Shown here: piece by piece, positions 42,396 through 49,456 of the stretch
Layout of the letters: every line of letters starts with the position of its first letter
Numbering within the stretch: the first letter of the stretch is position 1
Source: an uncultured Oscillospiraceae bacterium
GTDB taxonomy: Bacteria; Bacillota; Clostridia; Oscillospirales; Oscillospiraceae
Length of the DNA: 64,000 nucleotides
Reading direction: 5' to 3'
Assembly (NCBI GenBank): GCA_958423465.1
Contig: CATZRD010000004.1
Location: 1 to 64,000 of the forward strand
Notes under the pieces: generated by a model
Database searches by the model: none
Told to the model about the DNA's origin: nothing
The model's input: the letters and a program-made list of their open reading frames with translations, nothing else
Program-made: the position numbers and the translations under genes

Positions 42396-43241
42396 ATGCT
42401 GGATCGCAGCGAGGTGGGCAAGCGGGGATACCTGCTGGAGGAATACCGGCTCTTCCATCTCAGGGACAGCCGGGCGGAGAAGCTGGACTACCACTACCAC
42501 GAGTTTGACAAGGTGGTGCTGCAGCTGGGCGGCCGGGTGACCTACCATGTGGAGGGCAAGAGCTACCTGCTCCAGCCCATGGACCTGCTGCTGGTGAGCC
42601 GGAACCTCCTCCACCTGCCGGAGATCGACCCCGCCCAGCCCTATGAGCGGATGGTGCTGTGGATCGACCGGGGCTTTCTGGCCCGGCACAGCGGGGCGGA
42701 CTGGGACCTGGCGGCCTGCTTCGACGAGAGCGCCCGGCGGGGCTTTCACCTGTACCGTCCCCGGGGGGAAGAGCGGAACCTGTACCGGGGGCTTTTCGAC
42801 CGGCTGGAGACGGCCTGCGCCGACCGGGGCTTCGCCGGCCGGCTGCTGGCGGACACCTGCGCCCTGCAATTGCTGATTCAGCTGGACCGGGACGTGCTGG
42901 CCGCGCCGCCCCAGGCGGAGGACGTGAGCTACCGCTTCGACCCCAAGATGGAGGAGGTCACCGGGTACATCCGGGACCATCTGGCGGAGGAGCTGACCAT
43001 CGACCGGCTGGCGGGGGCCTTTTTCCTCAGCCGGTACTACCTGATGCACCGGTTCAAGGAGGTCTACGGCTGCTCCGTCCACCAGTACATCCGGCAGAAG
43101 CGGCTCCAGCAGGCGGCGGAGGCCATCCGGGCGGGGGAGCCGGTGCTCCAGGCCGCCCAGGAGGCGGGCTTCGGGGACTACTCGGCGTTCCTCCGGGCCT
43201 TCCGGGCCGCCTATGGGAGAAGCCCCAGAGAGTGGAAATAG
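42396..43241 (+). CDS. AraC-family regulator with cupin domain
   Basis: A 281-aa regulator. The N-terminal ~90 residues are a cupin sensor (LDYHYHEFDKVVLQLGG, then LLQPMDLLLV), and the C-terminal ~100 residues are the AraC double helix-turn-helix (IDRLAGAFFLSRYYLMHRFK, then AGFGDYSAFLRAFRAAYG). AAAGGTGG precedes the ATG at 42396. It is monocistronic, with its own promoter between the CO dehydrogenase operon and comEC. Whether it controls the CO dehydrogenase genes cannot be said from sequence. Confidence 0.9.
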   Translation: MLDRSEVGKRGYLLEEYRLFHLRDSRAEKLDYHYHEFDKVVLQLGGRVTYHVEGKSYLLQPMDLLLVSRNLLHLPEIDPAQPYERMVLWIDRGFLARHSGADWDLAACFDESARRGFHLYRPRGEERNLYRGLFDRLETACADRGFAGRLLADTCALQLLIQLDRDVLAAPPQAEDVSYRFDPKMEEVTGYIRDHLAEELTIDRLAGAFFLSRYYLMHRFKEVYGCSVHQYIRQKRLQQAAEAIRAGEPVLQAAQEAGFGDYSAFLRAFRAAYGRSPREWK

Positions 43242-43304
43242 CGCCGGTCAGCCGGCGCGGAACGATTTACGCCGCGGCGGCGGAAGGGGGAGGGGAGATA
43301 CGCC

Positions 43305-45560
43305 GTGAGGATCCTGACGCGCTTTGCCCTGCCCTTTGCCGGGGCCATGGTCCTCTGCCGGTACGTCCTGCCGCCGGGGTGGCGGCTGTGGTGCGCCGTG
43401 GCGGCGCTGCTGGCGGCTCTGGCCGCCGTTCTGGCGGGCAGGCGCTGGAAGGCGCTGCTGCTGCCGTCCCTTCTGGGACTGGCGCTGGGGCTGGTGTGGT
43501 ACAGCGGCTACGCCGCCTGGGCCTTCGCCCCCGCCGACGCTCTGGCGGGAACGGAGGATACCGCGGAGGTCACGGTGCTGACCTATCCGGAGGCCACGGA
43601 CTACGGCTGGTACTGTCTGGTCCGGGGGGAGGGCATCCGGGGCAAGGCCGCCTTTTACACCGATGAGGACCTGTCCGCCCTGGTCCCGGGGACCCGGCTG
43701 GAGACGGCTGTCCGATACGCCGACCTCCGGGAGCTGGACGGATGGACCTCCCAGGGCGTTTTTCTGCGGCTCTACGGCCGGGGAACGGTCCGGGTGCTGG
43801 AGCCGGGGGACCGGCGGGACCTCCGCTATCTGTCCCAGCGTCTGGCAAAAAGCCTGCGCCAGGCGGTGGAACGGGTCTATGACGGGCCGGAGCGGGGGTT
43901 GATTCTGGCCCTCCTCACCGGGGAGCGGGAGGATCTGGACGACCAGAGCCTGAGCGACCTGGAGGAATCGGGCCTTCTGCATATCACGGCGGTGTCCGGC
44001 CTCCACTGCGGGATGCTTCTGGCCGCTCTGGGCTGCCTCCTGTTCCGCCGGCGGCGGCTCACGGCCCTGCTAGGCTACCCGGCGCTGCTGCTGTACGCGG
44101 TGATGGTGGGCCTGGCACCCTCGGTGGTGCGCGCCTGCGTTATGGCGGGATTTCTGCTCCTGGCGGATCTGGCGGAGCGGGAAGCGGACCCCCTGACCAG
44201 CCTCTCCGGGGCGGCGGTGGTCATCCTGCTGGCCAACCCCTTCGCCGTCGCCTCCTACAGCTTTCAGCTTTCCTTCGCCTCCGTGCTGGGGCTGCTGGTG
44301 GTCTCGCCCCGGCTTCACCGGCTGCTTTCCGGCGGGGAGGAAACGGGGCGGCAGAGCCTGCTCCGCCGGTGCCGGACGGTGCTGGCGGGTCCGATTGCCG
44401 CCAGTCTGGGAGCCATGACGTTTACCGCGCCTCTGTCGGCGCTGTACTTTCGGTTTTTGCCGCTGCTGTCCTGGCTGGCCAACCTGCTGGTGCTGTGGCT
44501 GATGCCGGCGCTGTTCGTGGGGGCGCTGGCGCTGACGCCTCTGGCGGCGGCGGTCCCCGCCCTGGGCTTTCTGGCGGAGCTTCCCGCCGCCCTGGCCCGG
44601 TATGTGCTGTGGGCGGCGGGGCTGGTGGCCCACCTGCCGGGCCACGCCGTGTATTTCACCGGCCTGACGGCCCTGTTCTGGCTGGCGTATGTCTACGCCA
44701 TGCTCATCCTCTGCGCCGTCTCCCGGGACCGTCCCCGGAAGTACGCCGTGGCCGCCCTGTGCGCGGCGCTGACCCTGTCGGCCGCCGTCCGGATGCCCGC
44801 CCGGGCGGTGGAGGGGGACGTCCTGACGGCGGTGGCGGTGGATGTGGGCCAGGGGGCCTGCACCCTGCTGTCCTCCGGCGGCGAGACGGTGCTGGTGGAC
44901 TGCGGCAGTCTCAATTCTCCCCTGGGGGCCGGGACCGCCGGGGCGGACGCTATGGCCGCCTACGGCTGGGACCGGCTGGACGCGGTGGTGCTGACCCATT
45001 ACCACCAGGACCACGCCGGGGGCTTGGGGGAACTGCTGGCCCGGGTGCCGGTGGAGCGGCTGTATCTGCCCCAGCTGAAGGACAGCGGCAGTCAGTCCGA
45101 TCTTCAGGCGGAGGTCCTTCGGCTGGCGGAGCGCTATGGCGCGGCGGTGTCCTTCGTGGAAGAGCCCGGCGTCCTGCCCCTGGGGGAGCAGTGCGCTCTG
45201 ACGCTGTATCCGCCTCTCACCAGCGGGGAGGTGAACGAGGAGGGCCTGACGGTCCTCTGCTCTGCCGGGGCGTTCGACCTGCTGATCACCGGGGACATGG
45301 CCTCCGCCACAGAAAAACGGCTGGTGGAGACCTACGATCTGCCGGAGGTGGAGGTGCTGCTGGTGGGCCACCACGGCAGCAGGTACGCCTCCTCCTACGA
45401 GCTGCTGGAGGAGACCGCGCCCCAGGTGGGGATCATCAGCGTGGGGGAGAACCGGTACGGCCACCCCACGGCGGAGGCCATGGACCGCTGCGTGAAGGCG
45501 GGGATGGAGCTGTACCGCACGGATCTCCAGGGAAACATACTCATTCGCGTCCGGCAATGA
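43305..45560 (+). CDS. comEC: ComEC/Rec2 competence DNA-uptake protein
   Basis: A 751-aa membrane protein for transport of single-stranded DNA across the cytoplasmic membrane. An N-terminal hydrophobic hairpin and OB-like DUF4131 region are followed by the competence domain (HITAVSGLHCGML, with ~10 membrane segments to about residue 490). A C-terminal metallo-beta-lactamase domain has VDVGQGACTLL, THYHQDHAGG, ITGDM and GHHGSRYAS. The start is GTG at 43305 behind GGGAGG. Full length for the family. It starts a run of overlapping housekeeping genes. Confidence 0.94.
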   Translation: MRILTRFALPFAGAMVLCRYVLPPGWRLWCAVAALLAALAAVLAGRRWKALLLPSLLGLALGLVWYSGYAAWAFAPADALAGTEDTAEVTVLTYPEATDYGWYCLVRGEGIRGKAAFYTDEDLSALVPGTRLETAVRYADLRELDGWTSQGVFLRLYGRGTVRVLEPGDRRDLRYLSQRLAKSLRQAVERVYDGPERGLILALLTGEREDLDDQSLSDLEESGLLHITAVSGLHCGMLLAALGCLLFRRRRLTALLGYPALLLYAVMVGLAPSVVRACVMAGFLLLADLAEREADPLTSLSGAAVVILLANPFAVASYSFQLSFASVLGLLVVSPRLHRLLSGGEETGRQSLLRRCRTVLAGPIAASLGAMTFTAPLSALYFRFLPLLSWLANLLVLWLMPALFVGALALTPLAAAVPALGFLAELPAALARYVLWAAGLVAHLPGHAVYFTGLTALFWLAYVYAMLILCAVSRDRPRKYAVAALCAALTLSAAVRMPARAVEGDVLTAVAVDVGQGACTLLSSGGETVLVDCGSLNSPLGAGTAGADAMAAYGWDRLDAVVLTHYHQDHAGGLGELLARVPVERLYLPQLKDSGSQSDLQAEVLRLAERYGAAVSFVEEPGVLPLGEQCALTLYPPLTSGEVNEEGLTVLCSAGAFDLLITGDMASATEKRLVETYDLPEVEVLLVGHHGSRYASSYELLEETAPQVGIISVGENRYGHPTAEAMDRCVKAGMELYRTDLQGNILIRVRQ

Positions 45561-45579
45561 CCGGGGAGAGGAGGCCGCT

Positions 45580-46632
45580 ATGGCCGTGAAAAAGTCCGGC
45601 GGCAGCGCCGCCTATGACAGGTTCCGCGCCGACCTGGCCGGGGACGCCCTGGCACCGGCGTACGTGTTTTACGGGGAGGAGAGTTATCTTCGGGAGTACT
45701 ACCTCTCGTCCGTCCGCAAGAAGCTGGTGCCCCCGGGAATGGAGGAGTTCAACTACCACCGGCTGGAGGGCAAGGGCCTCACGGTCCAGACCCTGACGGA
45801 GACGGCGGAGGCCATGCCCATGATGGCCCAGCGGACCATGATCCAGGTGACGGACTGGGATGTCTATAAGCTGCCGGAGGACCAGCGGAGCCAGCTCATC
45901 GCCCTGCTGGAGGACTTTCCGCCCTACTGCTGCCTGATTTTGGTCTATGACCAGCTGGAATACAAGCCCAACCGGACCTATAAAAAGCTCTATGCCGCCA
46001 TGGAGAAGTACGTCCAGGCGGTGCCCTTCGTCCAGCAGAGCCAGGGGGAGATCCTCAAGTGGGTCTCCCGCCGGTTCAAGGCCACGGGCCACACCATCGA
46101 CGCGCCTACGGCGGAGCATCTGCTCTTCACCTGCGGCAGCCTCATGGACGGGCTGATCCCGGAGATCGCCAAGGTGGCGGCCTACGCCAAGGGGGAGCGG
46201 ATCACCAAATCGGACATCGACGCCGTGGCCGCCCCGGTGCTGGAGGCCCAGGTGTTCGACATGACCGGGGCGGTGTCCCGGGGGGACTTCGACCGGGCGG
46301 CCCAGGTCCTCGGCTCCCTGCTGAAGCTCCAGGAGGAGCCCTTCATGCTGCTGGCCCTCATGGGGAAGGAGCTGCGCAAGCTCTATACCGCCCGGGTGGC
46401 CATCGATACCGGCAAGGACAAATTCTGGCTCATGGAGCGGTGGAACATGCGCTCGGACTACCCCGCCCGGCTGTTGCTGGAAAACGCCCGGCGGGTGAGC
46501 CGGAGCTGGTGCGCCAACGGGGTGCGCCGGTGCTACGAGGCGGATCTGCGGATCAAGAGCGTCAGCGGCGCGGACGGGGCGGCGGAGCTGAAGCTGCTGC
46601 TCATGGAGCTGGCCCAGGAGGCCCGGCGATGA
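45580..46632 (+). CDS. holA: DNA polymerase III delta subunit
   Basis: A 350-aa clamp-loader subunit that opens the sliding clamp. Family features are YVFYGEESYLREYYL near residue 27 and the C-terminal helical bundle around EEPFMLLALMGKELRKLY. The length matches the family (~345 aa). It follows comEC by 19 bases, the common comEC-holA order in Firmicutes. Its TGA overlaps the ATG of the RNase M5 gene. Confidence 0.93.
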   Translation: MAVKKSGGSAAYDRFRADLAGDALAPAYVFYGEESYLREYYLSSVRKKLVPPGMEEFNYHRLEGKGLTVQTLTETAEAMPMMAQRTMIQVTDWDVYKLPEDQRSQLIALLEDFPPYCCLILVYDQLEYKPNRTYKKLYAAMEKYVQAVPFVQQSQGEILKWVSRRFKATGHTIDAPTAEHLLFTCGSLMDGLIPEIAKVAAYAKGERITKSDIDAVAAPVLEAQVFDMTGAVSRGDFDRAAQVLGSLLKLQEEPFMLLALMGKELRKLYTARVAIDTGKDKFWLMERWNMRSDYPARLLLENARRVSRSWCANGVRRCYEADLRIKSVSGADGAAELKLLLMELAQEARR

Positions 46633-47219
46633 GGCGGGTCCGGGAGGTCATCGTGGTGGAGGGCCGCTACGACAAAAACGCCCTGAAGCAGGTAGTGGAC
46701 GCCGCGGTGGTGGAGACCGGGGGATTCGGCGTGTTCAAAGACCGGGAAAAGCTGGCCCTGCTGCGGCGGCTGGCGGCGGAGCGGGGGCTGATCCTCCTCA
46801 CCGACAGCGACGGGGCGGGCTTCGTCATCCGCAATTTCCTGAAGGGGGCCATCCCCAAAAGCCAGATCAAGCAGGCCTACATCCCCGACGTGTACGGCAA
46901 GGAGCGGCGGAAAGCCGCCCCCGGCCGGGAGGGAAAGCTGGGGGTGGAGGGGATGCGTCCCCAGGTCCTGCTGGCCGCTCTGGAGCGGGCGGGGGCCACC
47001 TTCGAGGACGGAGACGGCCCGGAGAAGCGGGGCGCGCCCATCACCAAGGCGGACCTGTACGCGCTGGGCCTCACCGGCCGGCCGGACAGTGGGGCGCGGC
47101 GGGCCGCCCTGCTGAAAAAGCTGGAGCTGCCGGAGCGCATGACCGCCAATGCCCTGCTGGAGACGCTGAACCTGCTCTATACCCGGGAGGAGCTGCTGGC
47201 GGAGGAAGAAAATGGTTGA
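46629..47219 (+). CDS. rnmV: Ribonuclease M5, 5S rRNA maturation
   Basis: A 196-aa Toprim-domain nuclease. The Toprim glutamate is in VIVVEGRYDKNAL and the DxD in LLTDSDGAGF, followed by IRNFLKG. These match RNase M5, which trims precursor 5S rRNA. The ATG at 46629 overlaps the holA stop (ATGA). The common rnmV neighbour in Bacillus is ksgA; here it is holA and a GNAT gene. Confidence 0.9.
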   Translation: MRRVREVIVVEGRYDKNALKQVVDAAVVETGGFGVFKDREKLALLRRLAAERGLILLTDSDGAGFVIRNFLKGAIPKSQIKQAYIPDVYGKERRKAAPGREGKLGVEGMRPQVLLAALERAGATFEDGDGPEKRGAPITKADLYALGLTGRPDSGARRAALLKKLELPERMTANALLETLNLLYTREELLAEEENG

Positions 47220-47934
47220 CATAACAAAATGCGCCGCCCTGTTCGACGGCTGGGAGGAGACGCTGATTTGGTCCTGCCTCCAGGGGGTCATGGGGCGGCT
47301 CACCGCCAATCAGGCGGGCACGGCGGCCAGGGCCCAGGTCGGGGACTTCTGCTTTTTTGCCGGGGCGCCGGACGAGGACCTGGTGGGGACCGCCCGGGGT
47401 CCCATCCTGGTTCCCCGGACGGAGGACTGGAGCCGGGCCATCGAGACGGTGTTCGGCGGCCGGGCGGTCCGGGGGGAGCGGTACGCCGTTTTGAAGGAGC
47501 CGGACGTATTTGACCGGGAGAAACTGAGGGCCTTCGCCGCCGGCCTGCCGGCGGGGTACGAGCTGCGGCTCATGGACCGGGAGATGGTCCCCGCGCTGCT
47601 GGCGGAGGACTGGTCCCGGGATTTCTGCTCCAACTTTGACGGTCCCGACGATTTCGCCCGCCGGGGACTGGGGGCGGCGGCGCTGCACGGCGGCGTTCCC
47701 GTGGCGGGGGCGGCGTCCTACACGGTCTACCGGGGCGGCATTGAGATCGAGATCGATACCCGCCGGGACCACCGGGGCCGGGGCCTGGCCACGGCCTGCG
47801 GGGCGCGGCTGATTCTGGAGTGTCTGGACCGGGGGCTGTACCCCAGCTGGGACGCCGCGGACCTGCGCAGCGTCCATCTGGCGGAGAAGCTGGGCTATCA
47901 CCGGGGGCGGCCCTATCCGGTCTACTGTTTGTGA
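47212..47934 (+). CDS. GNAT-family acetyltransferase
   Basis: A 240-aa protein with an N-terminal ~130-residue region of unassigned fold and a C-terminal GNAT domain (IEIEIDTRRDHRGRGLATACGARLI, then AEKLGYHRG). It overlaps the rnmV stop by 8 bases and is probably cotranscribed with comEC-holA-rnmV. The layout fits the GNAT_acetyltr_2-like single-gene family. The substrate is unknown. Confidence 0.85.
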   Translation: MVDITKCAALFDGWEETLIWSCLQGVMGRLTANQAGTAARAQVGDFCFFAGAPDEDLVGTARGPILVPRTEDWSRAIETVFGGRAVRGERYAVLKEPDVFDREKLRAFAAGLPAGYELRLMDREMVPALLAEDWSRDFCSNFDGPDDFARRGLGAAALHGGVPVAGAASYTVYRGGIEIEIDTRRDHRGRGLATACGARLILECLDRGLYPSWDAADLRSVHLAEKLGYHRGRPYPVYCL

Positions 47935-47951
47935 GAAACGCACAGATATGG

Positions 47952-47981
47952 TTTACAAGTCCGGCCCGGCTATGGTATACT
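47952..47981 (+). promoter_or_regulatory. Promoter of the nucleotidyltransferase gene
   Basis: TTTACA (47952-47957) and TATACT (47976-47981) are 18 bases apart, with an extended TGG before the -10. Confidence 0.65.
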
Positions 47982-48037
47982 GTCCACAGGACCGGAGGAG
48001 CGTCCGGCCAACCACATAAGCGCGGATGGAGGAACAT

Positions 48038-48961
48038 ATGAAGAAACCTGTGTTGGTGACCCTGGCTGCCGGAATGGGCAGCCGCTACGGCGGCCTGAAG
48101 CAGATGGACCCGGTAGGCGGACACGGACAGAGCATCATCGACTATTCCATTTACGACGCCCGCAGGGCGGGCTTTGAGGAAGTGATCTTCGTCATCAAGC
48201 ACGAGATCGAGGAGGACTTCAAGCGCCTGGTGGGCAGCCGGATCGAAAAGGGCATCCGGGCGTCCTACGCCTTCCAGGAGCTGAGCGATCTGCCGGCGGG
48301 GTTCGCTGTGCCGGAGGGCCGGAAGAAGCCCTGGGGCACCACCCACGCGGTGCTGGCGGCCCGGGAGCTGATCGACGGGCCCTTTGCCGTCATCAACTGC
48401 GACGACTACTACGGCCCCCAGGCCTTTCAGGTCATCTACGACTATCTGGCCGCCCATGCCGACGAGCCGGAGGGCTACCGCTACGCCATGGTGGGCTTTG
48501 AGCTGGGCAAGACCATGACGGACCACGGCAGCGTGGCCCGGGGCGTCTGCCGGGAGAGCGCCGGCCACTTCCTGGAGGAGGTGGTGGAGCACACCTGCAT
48601 CGAAAAGACGGCCACCGGCGCCCGCTCCACCCAGGACGGCGGCAAGACCTGGCTGGCCCTGCGCAATGAGACGGTGGTGTCCATGAACCTGTGGGGCTTC
48701 CAGAAGAGCTTCGTGGGGGAGGCCTGGGACCAGTTCTCCGACTTCTTGACGGATACCGTGCCGGAGGACCCCACAAAGAAGGAGTTTTACCTGCCTCTGG
48801 TGGTCACCCGCCTGCTGAAGGAGAAGCGGGCCACGGTCCAGGTGCTCCGCAGCAGCGACAAGTGGTACGGCGTCACCTATCAGGCGGATAAGCCCTCGGT
48901 GGTGAAGGCCCTGGCGGACAAGACCGCCCAGGGGCTGTATCCCGAGGACCTGTGGGGCTGA
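48038..48961 (+). CDS. Sugar-phosphate nucleotidyltransferase-like protein
   Basis: A 307-aa member of the NTP-transferase fold. The N-terminal signature VTLAAGMGSRYGGLKQMDPVG is a variant of the GxGxRxxxxTxxxPK nucleotide-binding loop, and INCDDYYG provides the metal-binding Asp pair. It activates a sugar phosphate to a nucleotide sugar, or a related small molecule; the exact product is unknown. The ATG at 48038 has TGGAGG upstream. Monocistronic, with its own promoter and terminator. Confidence 0.85.
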   Translation: MKKPVLVTLAAGMGSRYGGLKQMDPVGGHGQSIIDYSIYDARRAGFEEVIFVIKHEIEEDFKRLVGSRIEKGIRASYAFQELSDLPAGFAVPEGRKKPWGTTHAVLAARELIDGPFAVINCDDYYGPQAFQVIYDYLAAHADEPEGYRYAMVGFELGKTMTDHGSVARGVCRESAGHFLEEVVEHTCIEKTATGARSTQDGGKTWLALRNETVVSMNLWGFQKSFVGEAWDQFSDFLTDTVPEDPTKKEFYLPLVVTRLLKEKRATVQVLRSSDKWYGVTYQADKPSVVKALADKTAQGLYPEDLWG

Positions 48962-48980
48962 GAAAGCGCCCCGTCTGCGC

Positions 48981-49026
48981 AGCCGGCCCCCCGCGCCCTT
49001 GGGCGCGGGGGGCCGGCTGTTTTTTT
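48981..49026 (+). terminator. Strong terminator after the nucleotidyltransferase gene
   Basis: An 18-bp perfect, very G+C-rich stem (48981-48998 with 49001-49018) followed by GTTTTTTTT. Confidence 0.9.
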
Positions 49027-49094
49027 GCTTCGGAGCGGTATTCCTTCGGCGAAGAAAAAAGGGGCGGCGCATGACGCGCCGCCCCCGGTCCTGT

Positions 49095-49340
49095 TTACTT
49101 CAGCAGATAGTTTCGCACCAGGATCTGCAGCAGCTCATCCCGGTCCACCTTGCGGATGAGGGTGCGCGCCTGGTTATGGTTGGTGATGTAGGTGGGATCC
49201 TCCGAGAGGATGTAACCCACAATCTGGTTAACGGGATTATAGCCCTTTTCCTCCAGCGCCTGGTAGACAGTCACCATGATCCGGTGGATCTCCGCGTCCT
49301 GCTCCCCGGCAAAATCAAACTTGCGGGTAAAATCGTCCAT
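49095..49340 (-). CDS. ireB: IreB-family regulatory phosphoprotein (UPF0297)
   Basis: An 81-aa protein that matches the IreB/YrzL family closely (FDFAGEQDAEIHRIMVTVYQALEEKGYNP, then YILSEDPTYI). In Enterococcus the family member is phosphorylated by the Ser/Thr kinase IreK and affects cell-wall antibiotic tolerance. The usual neighbours alaS and the Holliday junction resolvase are absent here. AAAGGTGG precedes the ATG. Confidence 0.93.
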   Translation of the reverse strand: MDDFTRKFDFAGEQDAEIHRIMVTVYQALEEKGYNPVNQIVGYILSEDPTYITNHNQARTLIRKVDRDELLQILVRNYLLK

Positions 49341-49372
49341 GCCTGCACCACCTTTCCAATCATGCTACGTCT

Positions 49373-49401
49373 AGTATACTCATTTTCCCCGCCGCTGTAA
49401 A
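49373..49401 (-). promoter_or_regulatory. Promoter of ireB
   Basis: On the minus strand TTTACA (49401-49396) and TATACT (49378-49373) are 17 bases apart, about 30 bases before the ATG. Confidence 0.7.
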
Positions 49402-49456
49402 GAGGGAAAAACGATTGTTACAGAGATGTAATATTCGACAAAAGCAGACGGCTGGC